This document shows positions 9,020 to 18,808 of a stretch of DNA of 64,000 nt, in pieces. The stretch lies in the NCBI RefSeq assembly GCF_000242875.2, contig NZ_AEXL02000023.1:1-64000 (forward strand), read 5' to 3'. The position numbers and the translations under genes were made by a program. This DNA is from Candidatus Nitrosopumilus salarius BD31 (GTDB lineage Archaea; Thermoproteota; Nitrososphaeria; Nitrososphaerales; Nitrosopumilaceae). The notes under the pieces were generated by a model. That model made no database searches, was not told where the DNA came from, and was given only the letters and a program-made list of their open reading frames with translations. Position 1 is the stretch's first letter. Every line of letters begins with the position of its first letter.

Positions 9020-9496
9020 TTATATGTTAATTCCACTAGAAACAGTTCCTGCATGAAGTAATGTGTAAGTTACAATCCATGTAAACAGATACAAAAAGAC
9101 ATAGCTACCAATGCCTTGTGTAACAATTTTTTTTCTATCTGAAGATGGTAATTGTAATTTCATGCCTTTTGCAACTATAATTGTTCCAATAAACACTATA
9201 ATCATAAATATAATTGAAGCCCATCTTCTCTCCTCGCCTTCAATATCTTCAAAGATGAAAGTTGCTATTGCACCTGCAATAACTGCCAATCCAACACGCA
9301 ACCAAAATAATTTGTTTAATTTTCTATCTTTCTCACTTTTTTCGGCTACACTAATTGGTGAATCTTCTGATTTGTCCGGAGTAGGCTCAGATTTTTCTAT
9401 TTCAGGAATATCATTTGGATTTACATCTACAGATTCCTTTTTAGAATCATCTGGTCCTGGTGTAGCCTCTGATTTTTTCTTTTTGAATTTTGCCAA
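9020..9496 (-). CDS. Membrane protein, possibly archaeal EMC6-like
   Basis: 158 residues. The N-terminal 60 residues are charged and Pro/Glu/Lys/Ser-rich, probably disordered and cytoplasmic. Three membrane helices follow (about 67-83, 91-110, 130-150), and the protein ends GSYVFLYLFTWIVTYTLL. The helix pattern and the C-terminal aromatic GxxYV...W...Y block resemble the small EMC6-like insertase subunits of archaea, but this is a tentative assignment from memory of the family. It is divergent from the rqcH gene with about 97 bases between starts. Confidence 0.6.
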   Translation of the reverse strand: MAKFKKKKSEATPGPDDSKKESVDVNPNDIPEIEKSEPTPDKSEDSPISVAEKSEKDRKLNKLFWLRVGLAVIAGAIATFIFEDIEGEERRWASIIFMIIVFIGTIIVAKGMKLQLPSSDRKKIVTQGIGSYVFLYLFTWIVTYTLLHAGTVSSGINI

Positions 9497-9593
9497 GTAA
9501 ATTTCTAGCGTGTCTCAAGCAAACCATGTTTAATATCTTTGGTCATAATTTGAGCATATCAAAGCAAGAGTATAATTTTAGACGATAAATATC

Positions 9594-11545
9594 ATGATTA
9601 TGACTCTAGCAGGAATAGAACTACGATATTTGGTGGATAAAATTTCTGAGCAGGTTCAAGATTACTATATCAGTAACATATATGGAATTACAAAAGATAG
9701 TATTCTGTTCAAACTTCATCATACGGAAAAAAGTGATCTGTTTATGATGATCTCAACATTTGGTGTCTGGCTAACTAAAGTAAAAATTGATCAAATGGAA
9801 CCAAATAGATTACTCAAAAGATTACGAAGTGATCTTCTTAGATTAAAATTGAAAAAATAGAACAAATTGGTTCAGAAAGAATAGCATATTTTAATTTTGA
9901 AGGGTTTGGAAAAGAGTTTGTTTTAGTGGGAGAATTTTTTGGGGATGGGAATATTTTACTCTGTAGTAAAGATATGAAGATACTTGCACTACAGCATTCA
10001 ATAGATGTAAGACATAGAAAATTAAGTGTGGGATTAGAATACACACAACCACCAGAAAACGGATTAGATATTTTTAATATATCAGAATCAGATTTTGCTG
10101 AACTTGGTAGAACTGATTTGGTCTCTGCTAAATGGCTAGGGAGAACTTTGGGTTTACCAAAAAAATATGTTGAGGGAATTTTTGAGATTGCACAAGTTGA
10201 TCCAAAAAAACTAGGAAATTTATTAACTACGGAAGAAATAAGGAAAATTTTTGAAACAACTAAAAAAATTGTTACAGATGTAATATCAGGAAATCATGAG
10301 CCAGTAATTATTAGAAATGAAAAATCAGAAGTCCTTCCACTCAGACTAGGAACATTAGAAGGAGAGATCACTGGTGTTGATAGTTTCATTGAAGGATTAG
10401 ATATTGTTTTTACAGAAAATATAGTTACAAAAGGAAAATCAGTTCAATCAAGTGCTTCTAATAAAAAGGTCAAAGAATTACAAACTCAAATTTCTGAGCA
10501 AGAAAAAGCAATTGAAACAGTAAGAGAAAGATCAAAAAACATTACAAATGTTGCCAATTCTCTCTTTGAGATGATATCAAAAGGAATAATATCAATAGAA
10601 GACACCAGTGCACATGAGATTTTAGCAATCAACAATGCAAAATTAATCACAGAGAAGGGAATTTCATTAATTGTAATCCAAGATGAAAAAATTAAGATAA
10701 ACACAAAATCTCCGCTTCAATCAATTGCATCTGTACTATTCAATGAGGCAAAAAAACAATCAGCTGCAATAAATTCAATTCAAGCAATTAAAGAAAAAAC
10801 AGAGAAAAAGCTTGAAAAGTTTCAAAGTAAAACAGATTCTGAAAAAGATTTGATCGTGGTATCAGAAATTAGAAAGAAAAACTGGTATGAAAGATATAGG
10901 TGGTTTTTCACATCTGATGGATTTCTTGCAATAGGTGGAAGAGATGCAGCATCAAATTCTGCTGTAGTAAGAAAGCATTTAGTTAAAAAGGATAAAATAT
11001 TTCATGGTGATATTTTTGGTTCACCATTTTTTATTTTAAAGGAAGCTGATAATGCTCCAGATAAAAGCATGAATGAAGTTGCACATGCAACAGTTTGTTT
11101 TAGTCGTGCATGGAGAGAGGGAATGTATGGGGTGAGTGCTTATTGGGTAAATCCCGAACAAGTAAAAAAATCTGCACCAAGCGGGGAATTTTTGCCCAAG
11201 GGTTCTTTTACAATAGAGGGACAACGAAATTTTATCAAATCTGATACTCTCAGATTAGCTGTTGGGATCATACCACTTGATGATGACTATGTTTTAACAT
11301 GTGGACCACCAGAACCAATCAAAAAAAATTCGATTTGCTATGCAATCATTGAGCCTCAAGGTATAGAAATGGTAGATGCAGCCAAGAAAATAAGAATCGA
11401 GTTTTCCAAATTAGAAGAAGATATTACAAGAAAAATATCAATTGATGATTTTGTTCGTGTTTTGCCTCCTGGAAAAAGTCAGATCAAAGAAGTAGGTATT
11501 GGGGAATCACAAAAACCAATTTTTATTGATACTGAATTAGATTAG
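9594..11545 (+). CDS. rqcH: RqcH/NEMF-type ribosome quality-control factor, frameshifted
   Basis: The N-terminal NFACT-N part (9594-9860, LAGIELRYLVDKI..., DLFMMISTFGVWLTK) is split from the rest (open from about 9858 to 11545) by a 6-base A tract at 9852-9857. One extra A reads LKLKKIEQIGSERIAYF and gives about 650 residues. A coiled-coil follows (EKAIETVRERSKN...), then the NFACT-R domain (NWYERYRWFFTSDGFLAIGGRDAASN region) and a C-terminal domain. RqcH/Rqc2/NEMF binds stalled large ribosomal subunits with peptidyl-tRNA and in bacteria and archaea directs alanine tailing. The position usually reading Asp-Arg in NFACT-N is Glu-Arg here. The 3-prime end overlaps the convergent dehydratase gene by 23 bases. 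Confidence 0.85.
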
Positions 11546-11906
11546 AATCGGTATCAAGTGAGAGTTTCATTCCATTATTAATGGAAGAGAATTCTTGCTC
11601 AGAAATTATGATTAATGGGATGTTTGCTAATGCACATCCTGTGGCTACAGTAAGATCAGCTTTGGTACAAATCATTGCAAGGGGAGCTGTATCATTTGAT
11701 TTTATTGAATAAATGGTGTATGCACCTACACTACTTCCTACTCCTGAAGGAAATACAAGAATGAAATCTTTGATGGATTTTTGATAGAGATCATGATTCT
11801 TATCACTGATAATTCCAGTTTTTTTGTCCACTGTACCTAAAAAGTTGATGGGATTTTCAGATTTTAAAACGACACCATTTACATTTCCTGAAACTAGAAC
11901 TTTCAT
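11523..11906 (-). CDS. Phosphomevalonate dehydratase small subunit (DUF126/aconitase X swivel)
   Basis: 127 residues of the DUF126 swivelling domain. Recognisable blocks are GEV-like SGNVNGVVLKSENPINFLG at the N-terminus, FPSGVGSSVGAYTIY near residue 52, and ADLTVATGCALANIPLI near 83. With the aconitase-X large subunit it forms mevalonate 5-phosphate dehydratase, which makes trans-anhydromevalonate 5-phosphate in the archaeal mevalonate route to isoprenoid lipids. Its ATG overlaps the stop of the large subunit gene (ATGA), a clear sign of coupled translation. Confidence 0.85.
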   Translation of the reverse strand: MKVLVSGNVNGVVLKSENPINFLGTVDKKTGIISDKNHDLYQKSIKDFILVFPSGVGSSVGAYTIYSIKSNDTAPLAMICTKADLTVATGCALANIPLIIISEQEFSSINNGMKLSLDTDSNLIQYQ

Positions 11907-13057
11907 CTTGTCTCATCTTCAATAATTTGTGATAGCGACTTTAGGTTAACACCTACACCATTAGAATTTTTGAGGTAAAATGCACCCTTGATACTGTTTG
12001 TCGTTACCGCATCAACATCACCCTTGTTTATCAGAGGAGTCAAACATGTACAACAATCAGATAGAATCTCGCATCCTGCACGTTCAAGCTCATTTGTGTA
12101 TCCAATTTTGTGTGCTTGTTCCTTTACAGTTCTAGGCAAAAATACCATACATCTCTTTTGAAATGATCTGCCCTTTAGTTTTCCAGTAAGATCAGAAATC
12201 TCATCTAGCCCTAATTGGGGACTACCAAGTGTAATGATATCACCTTTTTCTGCAGTATTCAACTCATCGTAAACATTTTGCATTTCTTTTTCATCAAAAT
12301 CTATTTTTTCACAATCAGAATCTCCTTCTCCAAAGAGAAATTTGGCACATGTTCCTGACGTACCCATTCCACCACACATTGCTTTAGTTTGTCTTTTATC
12401 CATATCTCCAAGATCGGAAATATTTACAGAAATATCTCCTATTTTTCCTGCAAAGAATCCTAGCATTCCATATGTCAATTCATTTGGATTGTTGACTTTC
12501 ATTCTAATTGTAATATTTGGTGAATCTTCTTTTCGTAGTGAGGAATATGGACTCTTTCCAGTAAGTGCGCTAGCAAGCGCACTAAATGCACTTTCCTTGT
12601 TAGTCTTTAAATTATCATATGAATTAGCATGTATTGCTGCATTGCTTTCAGCAAATGCAACTTGAGTTCCATTTTTTGGAATATCAAAAATTTCATACGG
12701 AATACAAGAAAATGAAGGAATGACGCCCATGTTTTCATAAGAATTTCTAATCGATAGTTGTTTTGAGATAAAATTTTCATCCAATCCATAATTTAACACA
12801 TTGTCAATATCAAACCCCATCGGGTTTAGTGTAGTTTTTACTTTAACTTGTGCATCCTTACTAATTCCTGAGAGGAATTCTTCTCCTGCATCACCAATGG
12901 TATTGTAATTTACGCCTGAAAGATGAGCCCATTCTATTGGTACTAGTTTTTCAGCATCAGTTGCCTCACCAGTAGCAACCAAAATTCTGTATGCCATTTG
13001 CATAATTTCTCCATGTTCACCTTTTAGTGCAGATTCTTCTTCTCGTGTTAGAAACAA
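11903..13057 (-). CDS. Phosphomevalonate dehydratase large subunit (aconitase X)
   Basis: 384 residues, TTG start (MFLTREEESALKGEHGE, the usual aconitase X opening). Cysteine blocks AMCGGMGTSGTCAKF near residue 230 and SDCCTCLTPLI near 340 are candidates for the iron-sulfur cluster ligands. The family includes the archaeal mevalonate 5-phosphate dehydratase (with an Fe-S cluster) and bacterial hydroxyproline-related hydratases; the archaeal context with a separate DUF126 subunit and GGGP synthase elsewhere in the window favours the isoprenoid role. It overlaps the small-subunit gene by 4 bases. Divergent from endonuclease III. Confidence 0.87.
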   Translation of the reverse strand: MFLTREEESALKGEHGEIMQMAYRILVATGEATDAEKLVPIEWAHLSGVNYNTIGDAGEEFLSGISKDAQVKVKTTLNPMGFDIDNVLNYGLDENFISKQLSIRNSYENMGVIPSFSCIPYEIFDIPKNGTQVAFAESNAAIHANSYDNLKTNKESAFSALASALTGKSPYSSLRKEDSPNITIRMKVNNPNELTYGMLGFFAGKIGDISVNISDLGDMDKRQTKAMCGGMGTSGTCAKFLFGEGDSDCEKIDFDEKEMQNVYDELNTAEKGDIITLGSPQLGLDEISDLTGKLKGRSFQKRCMVFLPRTVKEQAHKIGYTNELERAGCEILSDCCTCLTPLINKGDVDAVTTNSIKGAFYLKNSNGVGVNLKSLSQIIEDETR

Positions 13058-13112
13058 TGAAAATTATTAGTTATTACAGTTATAATACTTGTACGCAGTT
13101 TTTCAGTTGAAA

Positions 13113-13763
13113 ATGGAAAAAATTCTTCGCGGAATGAAAGACACTATGAATGCTGTAAAGCCACCAAGAATTACAGCGTTAAGAGATCTTCACGATGCTG
13201 AAACAGGGCCATTTAGCATTCTTATTGGAACTATACTTTCTGCAAGAACAAAAGATGAAGCTACAACAAAGGCAGTAAAAGAACTTTTTTTAAAATATAA
13301 AAATCCAAAAGAGCTTGCATCTGCCAAAGTCAAAGATGTGGAAAAAATAATAAAATCAATTGGATTCTTTCATGTAAAATCAAAAAGAATAATTGAAGTT
13401 GCAAAGATAATTCATACAAAATACAAAGGAAAAGTTCCAGATGATTTACCTACTTTAATTGAATTACCTGGAGTTGGAAGAAAAACAGCTAATTGTGTTC
13501 TAGTTTATGCATTTGAAAAGCCTGCTATTCCAGTTGATATTCATGTACATAGAATATCAAATAGATTAGGATTAGTTGATACAAGAAATCCAGAAGAAAC
13601 AGAGCAGGAATTGATGAAAAAGATTCAGAAAAAATATTGGATCGATATTAACGATACTTTTGTTATGTATGGACAAAATATTTGCAAGCCAATTTCACCA
13701 ATGTGTGATGTCTGTAAAATTAAAAAAAGCTGCAAATATTACAAATCTAAGATCGCTTCTTAG
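13113..13763 (+). CDS. nth: Endonuclease III, DNA glycosylase/AP lyase
   Basis: About 216 residues. The start at MEKILRGMKD is chosen over an upstream in-frame start at 13089 because it begins just at the family's N-terminus. The helix-hairpin-helix LPGVGRKTANCVL carries the catalytic Lys, and PVDIHVHRISNRLGLV carries the catalytic Asp. The C-terminal CKPISPMCDVCKIKKSC is the C-x6-C-x2-C-x5-C 4Fe-4S motif. It removes oxidised pyrimidines and nicks abasic sites in base excision repair. The 3-prime end overlaps the convergent neighbour by 17 bases. Confidence 0.94.
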   Translation: MEKILRGMKDTMNAVKPPRITALRDLHDAETGPFSILIGTILSARTKDEATTKAVKELFLKYKNPKELASAKVKDVEKIIKSIGFFHVKSKRIIEVAKIIHTKYKGKVPDDLPTLIELPGVGRKTANCVLVYAFEKPAIPVDIHVHRISNRLGLVDTRNPEETEQELMKKIQKKYWIDINDTFVMYGQNICKPISPMCDVCKIKKSCKYYKSKIAS

Positions 13764-14415
13764 TTAGAAACAGCACTCCAACTATGATTCCAACTCCTGC
13801 AGCCACATAAAATGGAAATAGTGCAAACGCATTCTTTGCAGGATCGCCAGATAGAATCTCTATTGTCATACTTCCAGAGTTTACTGCAGGTGGATCAGTA
13901 GAGTCTTCCATTCCATATACAGAATACGAATCAATTGCAAATTCGCCAATATCCAGATTGGTAACTACAATTCTTGCTCCATTGTTTACTGTAAGTCCTG
14001 CTCTCTCAGTATATGATACGATTGATTTTGCCTGTGGATACCAACCTCTATCCAGGGCTTTGTGAACTACAACATATCCTTCTTTTGGAGTCTTTACTGC
14101 AACCCAAAACTTGTTGTCAGGTTGTGAACCCATGCCGACTTCAATGAATTCATCATGTGTTGCCTTATCATAGAGTCTTAGAACTGCATTTCCGTTTGGA
14201 TTTGCATAAAGTAGATTGTTATCAATGGTTACTTGCCAGCTGATAGAATGTACATCATCAAGCATTACAACAGGTGCATCTCGCAAAAGTCTGTTAAACT
14301 CATCTGAGGGAATTTCTATTGTATCAATAAGTAATGATGGGTTTGTCAGATCTTGGGCAAATGCAGGAGATATAAAAAATCCTGCAACTAAAACTAGTAA
14401 AATTAGATACTTCAC
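13747..14415 (-). CDS. Exported, C-terminally membrane-anchored protein of unknown function
   Basis: 222 residues from a GTG start. An N-terminal signal peptide (LILLVLVAGFFISPAFA) is followed by a beta-rich ectodomain of about 165 residues with no cysteines, and then a C-terminal membrane helix (FPFYVAAGVGIIVGVLFL) and a basic KKRS tail. This is the layout of a type I surface protein. Conserved-looking blocks are VVMLDDVHSISWQ and GYVVVHKALDRGWYPQA. No function recognised. It is downstream of sat in the same direction, separated by about 30 bases, but is probably independent of sulfate assimilation. Confidence 0.72.
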   Translation of the reverse strand: MKYLILLVLVAGFFISPAFAQDLTNPSLLIDTIEIPSDEFNRLLRDAPVVMLDDVHSISWQVTIDNNLLYANPNGNAVLRLYDKATHDEFIEVGMGSQPDNKFWVAVKTPKEGYVVVHKALDRGWYPQAKSIVSYTERAGLTVNNGARIVVTNLDIGEFAIDSYSVYGMEDSTDPPAVNSGSMTIEILSGDPAKNAFALFPFYVAAGVGIIVGVLFLTKKRS

Positions 14416-14445
14416 AAGCTAGGACAAGTATGATTGAATAAAAAT

Positions 14446-15588
14446 CTAATCAACAAAAGGTTTCGGATGATCCAAGATCACTTTTGCTACTTCCGGTCTT
14501 AGAATATATTCAGATGGTGCCTGACCGTTTTGAATCATTTCTCTTAGTGCGGTCCCACTGATTTGCTCTTTGACATCATCACCATGTGGGCATGCTTTAG
14601 GGGTTGTATAGGTAAGACATTTTTTGCAATAAAAGAATGCAGGGAAGAATACAGGAGCAATATCTAATTCTGGATAGTCTTCAAATATTTTTTGTGCAGC
14701 AAATGGGTCATAAAATTTTCCAACGCCTGCATGATCTCGTCCTATAATGATATGTGTACATCCATAGTTTTGTCTCATGATTGCGTGATGAATTGCTTCT
14801 TTTGGTCCAGCATATTTCATTTCAGTTTGTAAGGTTCCAAGAATGCATCTGTTTTCTGGATAGTATAGTTTTATCATGGTCTCATAGCATTTTATTATTA
14901 CTTCATCAACAAAGTCGCCAGATTTTTTCTTTCCAATGATTGGATTGACAAATACACCGTCACGTGTCGTAATTGATGTTTTTTGAAGCATTTCATGTGC
15001 CACATGTGGAGGGTTTCTTGTTTGAAATGCACAAATTGTCTTCCATCCTGCTTTTGTAAAAGCTTCTCTGGTTTGTAATGGAGTTAGTCTATTTTTTCGA
15101 AGTTCGGTCTCTTCAGGTCTTTGAATATAGTCAATCTTTCCTCCTACTAGATAGTCCTTCATTGACATTGTCTTTGCAACACCTGGATGAGACGAATCAG
15201 TTGTACCATAGACTCCTTGGCAGGTTTTTTCTTTATCAAAAGAATACGTTTCATCAACATGTAATACTGCAATTCCAATTCCTTGTGGATTTTGTAACAG
15301 TACATCTCCTGATTCTTTCATTTTTGATGCAGTTTGTTCATCAACGTCAAGCACTATTGGAATAGTCCAAGCAAGATCATTTGCCAATCTACCACGTGAA
15401 ATTACGCTTTCATAGTCTTGCTTTCCCAAAAATCCTTCCAAAGGACTGAAAATTCCATCTGCAATGTTTTCAACATCATTTGCAAGATCTTCACTTATTG
15501 TAATTGAGAATAGTCCTGTAGGTTCGATTTTGTTAATTCTGTTAATTAGGATTCCACCATGTGGCTTGATTGAATTATTTTCTGACAT
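14446..15588 (-). CDS. sat: Sulfate adenylyltransferase (ATP sulfurylase)
   Basis: About 380 residues from [12 protein letters not shown]; the frame stays open further upstream but the extra 38 residues overlap cysH and lack family similarity. It carries [12 protein letters not shown] (ATP-binding QxRNPxHxxHE) and [19 protein letters not shown], and GTALREMIQ near the end. A zinc-type CKKC...CPH cluster sits near residue 315. The enzyme makes adenosine 5-prime-phosphosulfate from ATP and sulfate in the cytoplasm. It lies 14 bases downstream of the reductase gene on the same strand, so the two form an assimilatory sulfate operon. Confidence 0.95.
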   Translation of the reverse strand: MSENNSIKPHGGILINRINKIEPTGLFSITISEDLANDVENIADGIFSPLEGFLGKQDYESVISRGRLANDLAWTIPIVLDVDEQTASKMKESGDVLLQNPQGIGIAVLHVDETYSFDKEKTCQGVYGTTDSSHPGVAKTMSMKDYLVGGKIDYIQRPEETELRKNRLTPLQTREAFTKAGWKTICAFQTRNPPHVAHEMLQKTSITTRDGVFVNPIIGKKKSGDFVDEVIIKCYETMIKLYYPENRCILGTLQTEMKYAGPKEAIHHAIMRQNYGCTHIIIGRDHAGVGKFYDPFAAQKIFEDYPELDIAPVFFPAFFYCKKCLTYTTPKACPHGDDVKEQISGTALREMIQNGQAPSEYILRPEVAKVILDHPKPFVD

Positions 15589-15602
15589 GTTAATTCCTGT
15601 AT

Positions 15603-16316
15603 TTAGGGTTCTATATGAAGGCCACATTCTTTGTTGCCTCCTTGCTCCCACCACCATCTTCCTGCTCGAATATCTTCTCCAGGCTTTATTGCACGGGTAC
15701 AAGGCTCACATCCAATACTGGGATATCCTTTGTCAAGAAGACTGTTGTATGGGAGATTATTCTTTTTGATATATTCTTGAATCTGATCCCAAGTCCAATC
15801 AATTATTGGATTAATCTTTAAAATTCCACCATGTGCATGATCTAGTTGAAATATTTTTACATTCTCTCGATTTTTGGTCTGATCACGTCTTAGTCCAGTA
15901 ATCCATCCATCCAAAGTACTAAGCATTTGATTCATCGGATGTACTTTACGAATTTCACAACACAATTTTCTATTCTCTACACTGTCATAGAAGAGATTCA
16001 TTCCTTTTTGATTCACCATGTCTTCAACTTCTTTTGAATTAGGAAATAGAACTTCAATTGAAATGTTGTATTTTTTTCTTACAATGTCTATAATATCATA
16101 GGTTTCTTGTGGGAGTCGTCCTGTATCTAGTGTGAAGAACCTAAATTTTGGATTAATTTTTAACATAATATCCATTACAACTGCATCTTCTGCACCAAAA
16201 CTTGATGCCTTTGCAACCTTGGGATGAAGATTCTCAGATGTCCATTCAAGCACTTCTTGGGTTGTTTTTATTTTTAAGTTAAGATCATCTACTTGCTCTT
16301 GAGTGAATTTTGGCAT
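15603..16316 (-). CDS. cysH: APS/PAPS reductase with 4Fe-4S cysteine motif
   Basis: 237 residues from MPKFTQEQ; earlier in-frame starts would run into the divergent gene and read as noncoding. It has [12 protein letters not shown] (PP-loop-like), [23 protein letters not shown] and the C-terminal ECGLH with the catalytic Cys. A CC pair (KLCCEIRKV) and CEPC supply the four cluster ligands typical of APS-using assimilatory reductases rather than PAPS-only enzymes, which lack them. It reduces activated sulfate to sulfite with thioredoxin. First gene of cysH-sat; divergent from the THUMP-domain gene with 86 bases between. Confidence 0.9.
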   Translation of the reverse strand: MPKFTQEQVDDLNLKIKTTQEVLEWTSENLHPKVAKASSFGAEDAVVMDIMLKINPKFRFFTLDTGRLPQETYDIIDIVRKKYNISIEVLFPNSKEVEDMVNQKGMNLFYDSVENRKLCCEIRKVHPMNQMLSTLDGWITGLRRDQTKNRENVKIFQLDHAHGGILKINPIIDWTWDQIQEYIKKNNLPYNSLLDKGYPSIGCEPCTRAIKPGEDIRAGRWWWEQGGNKECGLHIEP

Positions 16317-16402
16317 AAAATCAGTAGCAATATTTGTTTTATATTGATTACCCGCAAAATTTAATCCTAAATTATAAACAAGTGGATTTGAAAGTAGGAA
16401 AT

Positions 16403-17515
16403 ATGAAGGAAATATCATATGTTGTAGTTTTTCCAACCATATTTTCAAAAAATAAAATTCCACAGTTAATTTTAAACATAAAAAAAATTCTAAAAATAAA
16501 AAATCAACAATTCAATTCAGTTAAACGAGATAATGATGTAATCCTAGTTGATGCAAATGATCCTGTATTTGCTTCATCTGCTATCAGTTTACTCTTTGGA
16601 ATTGAAAAAATAGCAATTGCAAGACAGATTAAAAATGATTTTCAAGATATTGTTTCAGAGATTACATTCATAGGAGGTAATCTTTTACTTAAAGGAGAAA
16701 AATTCCTAGTAAGGGTTGAAGGAGCATCAAAAGGATTTGTAACAAAAGATGTTGAAATTGCTGCAACATCAAGTATTATTGAGAAAAAATCTAATCTTGG
16801 GGCCACGCCTGGAACAGATGAGAATTACGACAAGATGTTATACACATATTTAACAAAAAATAATGCATACATTAGTATTTTTTCTGATAAAGGACAAGGT
16901 GGAATTCCATATCAATCCCAAAATAAAAAAACAATCTGTGCAATATATGATGAAATTTCAGCAGTTTCATGTTTTGAGACAATTAAACAAGGATATGATA
17001 CAAAGATCATAGTTTGTTATAGACAAAAATCAGAGTTGATGAATCTTGCAAAAATTGTTAATCAAATTATTCCAAGATTAGTACAAAGCAAAATAGAGGT
17101 GGAATTCTTTCATCTAAAGATTAAACCCAGCGGAATTGTAAATTATGTAAAATTTGTAAATTCTATATTAGAGATAATGTTGCAATATTCAGATTATCGT
17201 GTATCATTAGCTTTGTCACCTCTGATATTTTCCTCAGAGTTTATCGATAGTTCATTAAAACGCGTGTATGAAAAAAATAGAATTCCATTAGTTCCACTTG
17301 CGGGAGTAGATTCCAATTTGTTTGATGAGGCAAAAGAGATAGGATTGGAAAGAAATATGAAAAAATTAGAAAAAATGGTCAGCATATCTTATAACGCTAT
17401 TCCTACTTTTTCAAAAAAAGAAGTGGAATTAGCAATGAAAACAAAAAAGAAGATTTCAGTTCTATTAGGACCTAACAACCTACATGATATTTTAGATTCA
17501 TTGGAGAATCACTGA
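16403..17515 (+). CDS. ThiI-like THUMP-domain protein with degenerate PP-loop
   Basis: 370 residues from MKEISYVVV. The THUMP RNA-binding part includes LLKGEKFLVRVEGASKGFVTKDVE and the ATSSIIEKKSNLG block near residues 97-132. Then, where ThiI has its SGGxDS ATP pyrophosphatase loop, the sequence is ICAIYDEISAVSCFETIKQGYD (residues 178-199), which lacks the SGG and DS residues. ThiI thiolates tRNA U8. Without the loop this protein may bind RNA but not adenylate it, or may need a partner. Further C-terminal strands (SLALSPLIF) resemble the sulfurtransferase-adjacent fold. It is followed 31 bases later by a glycosyltransferase gene. Confidence 0.68.
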   Translation: MKEISYVVVFPTIFSKNKIPQLILNIKKILKIKNQQFNSVKRDNDVILVDANDPVFASSAISLLFGIEKIAIARQIKNDFQDIVSEITFIGGNLLLKGEKFLVRVEGASKGFVTKDVEIAATSSIIEKKSNLGATPGTDENYDKMLYTYLTKNNAYISIFSDKGQGGIPYQSQNKKTICAIYDEISAVSCFETIKQGYDTKIIVCYRQKSELMNLAKIVNQIIPRLVQSKIEVEFFHLKIKPSGIVNYVKFVNSILEIMLQYSDYRVSLALSPLIFSSEFIDSSLKRVYEKNRIPLVPLAGVDSNLFDEAKEIGLERNMKKLEKMVSISYNAIPTFSKKEVELAMKTKKKISVLLGPNNLHDILDSLENH

Positions 17516-17546
17516 AAATTTAAGCAGGAATATCGAGTCTCATATT

Positions 17547-18782
17547 GTGCTCAAAATAGGAGAATTCATCTATCCGTGGGGAAGCGGTCATTACTCACGA
17601 ATGATGAGATTAAATGAAGTTTTAGGAGATCATATTAATGAAAAATTTGAGGTTCATTTTTCAAGCAAGGATCATGTATATGAAAAATTATTAAAAAAAT
17701 TTCCAAATCAAAAAGAGAATATTCATGAAATTTTGATGCCAACTCCAATTGATGGTAAATTTGGTCCTAGTGTTTCAATGTCATTACTAAATTTGTTATT
17801 TCCTATTGCTAAAAATCCACCACTAGTAAAACAGATTGTAAACTATTTGAGGGAAGAAAGAAAACTATACAACAAAGAAAAATTTGATTTAGTAATTAAT
17901 GATGGTGATATGGGATCAAATATTCTTGCAAAAAATCGTAACATTCCCAGTTTATTTGTAACAAATCAATTCAGACCAAAATTATACAATTCAAGATCAT
18001 ATCTTTATCCATCATTAATTTTTATTGCAAAACAAATTGCTAAAGCATCAAAAATTCTTGTTGCAGATTCTCCACCACCATATACAATGTGTGAATATAA
18101 TTTAAATTTCACAGATGAAGTAAAAGAAAAGGTGACATATGTAGGTCACTTTACAAATAGCAAACAAATCAAAAAAGAAAAGATTTCAGATCTTGAAGAA
18201 TTGATTCAAGATAATGAATTTGGATATTGGATGAGAACAGGAAATAAATCAACTAATGATGGTACTGGTCAAAGATATCAAGAAGTATTTTCTAAATATG
18301 AGATGAACAATGAGAGAAGAATTATTTCACATGCAAGAAATGATCCTAATATTGATACTGTCTTAGGAAAGGATGGTAAAAAATATTCGATACAAGAAGC
18401 TTTGGAGAAAAAGATTGAGTGGATACAAATTGACATTGGTTTTCTTTCCGAACAAGAAAAAGACACAGTTCTAAATTTATGTAAATATGCAGTTGTTAAT
18501 GGTTCTCATACTGTAATGGGTGAAATAATGGGTGGAAAAGCAAAACCGATTATTGGAATTCCCATTTATGATGAACATACAAATAATATCAAATGGGCTG
18601 AAGAGAAAAATCTAGGCTTATTAGCGGTTAAATCAAATCAAGTTACTCTTGCCATTTCCAAAATTAAAGAAAATTATGAGGAATTTGAGGAAAAATTACA
18701 CGAATTTTCAATGAATTTTATTCCTAACGGGGCAGAAAATTCAGCAAAAATTGTAGCTCAGACCTTGGAAGAAAAGAGATAA
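17547..18782 (+). CDS. Glycosyltransferase of the MJ1255-like GT1/MurG-type fold
   Basis: 411 residues, GTG start. The N-terminus KIGEFIYPWGSGHYSRMMRL has the GHxxR-type acceptor-site pattern of the MurG/GT28-like and MJ1255 families. The C-terminal half includes VVNGSHTVMGEIMGGKAKPIIGIPIYDEH, the typical nucleotide-sugar-binding block of the GT-B fold (G-G/S-H ... E ... P). It likely transfers a sugar to an unidentified acceptor in the cytoplasm or at the inner membrane face. Donor and acceptor cannot be told from sequence. Cotranscription with the upstream THUMP gene is plausible. Confidence 0.75.
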   Translation: MLKIGEFIYPWGSGHYSRMMRLNEVLGDHINEKFEVHFSSKDHVYEKLLKKFPNQKENIHEILMPTPIDGKFGPSVSMSLLNLLFPIAKNPPLVKQIVNYLREERKLYNKEKFDLVINDGDMGSNILAKNRNIPSLFVTNQFRPKLYNSRSYLYPSLIFIAKQIAKASKILVADSPPPYTMCEYNLNFTDEVKEKVTYVGHFTNSKQIKKEKISDLEELIQDNEFGYWMRTGNKSTNDGTGQRYQEVFSKYEMNNERRIISHARNDPNIDTVLGKDGKKYSIQEALEKKIEWIQIDIGFLSEQEKDTVLNLCKYAVVNGSHTVMGEIMGGKAKPIIGIPIYDEHTNNIKWAEEKNLGLLAVKSNQVTLAISKIKENYEEFEEKLHEFSMNFIPNGAENSAKIVAQTLEEKR

Positions 18783-18808
18783 TACATAATTTTTGAGATT
18801 TTTCTCAT

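Noticed and set aside
16317-16463. N-terminal extension of the sulfate-reductase gene
   Set aside because: The extra 49 residues cover the promoter and start of the divergent ThiI-like gene and have no reductase-family similarity.
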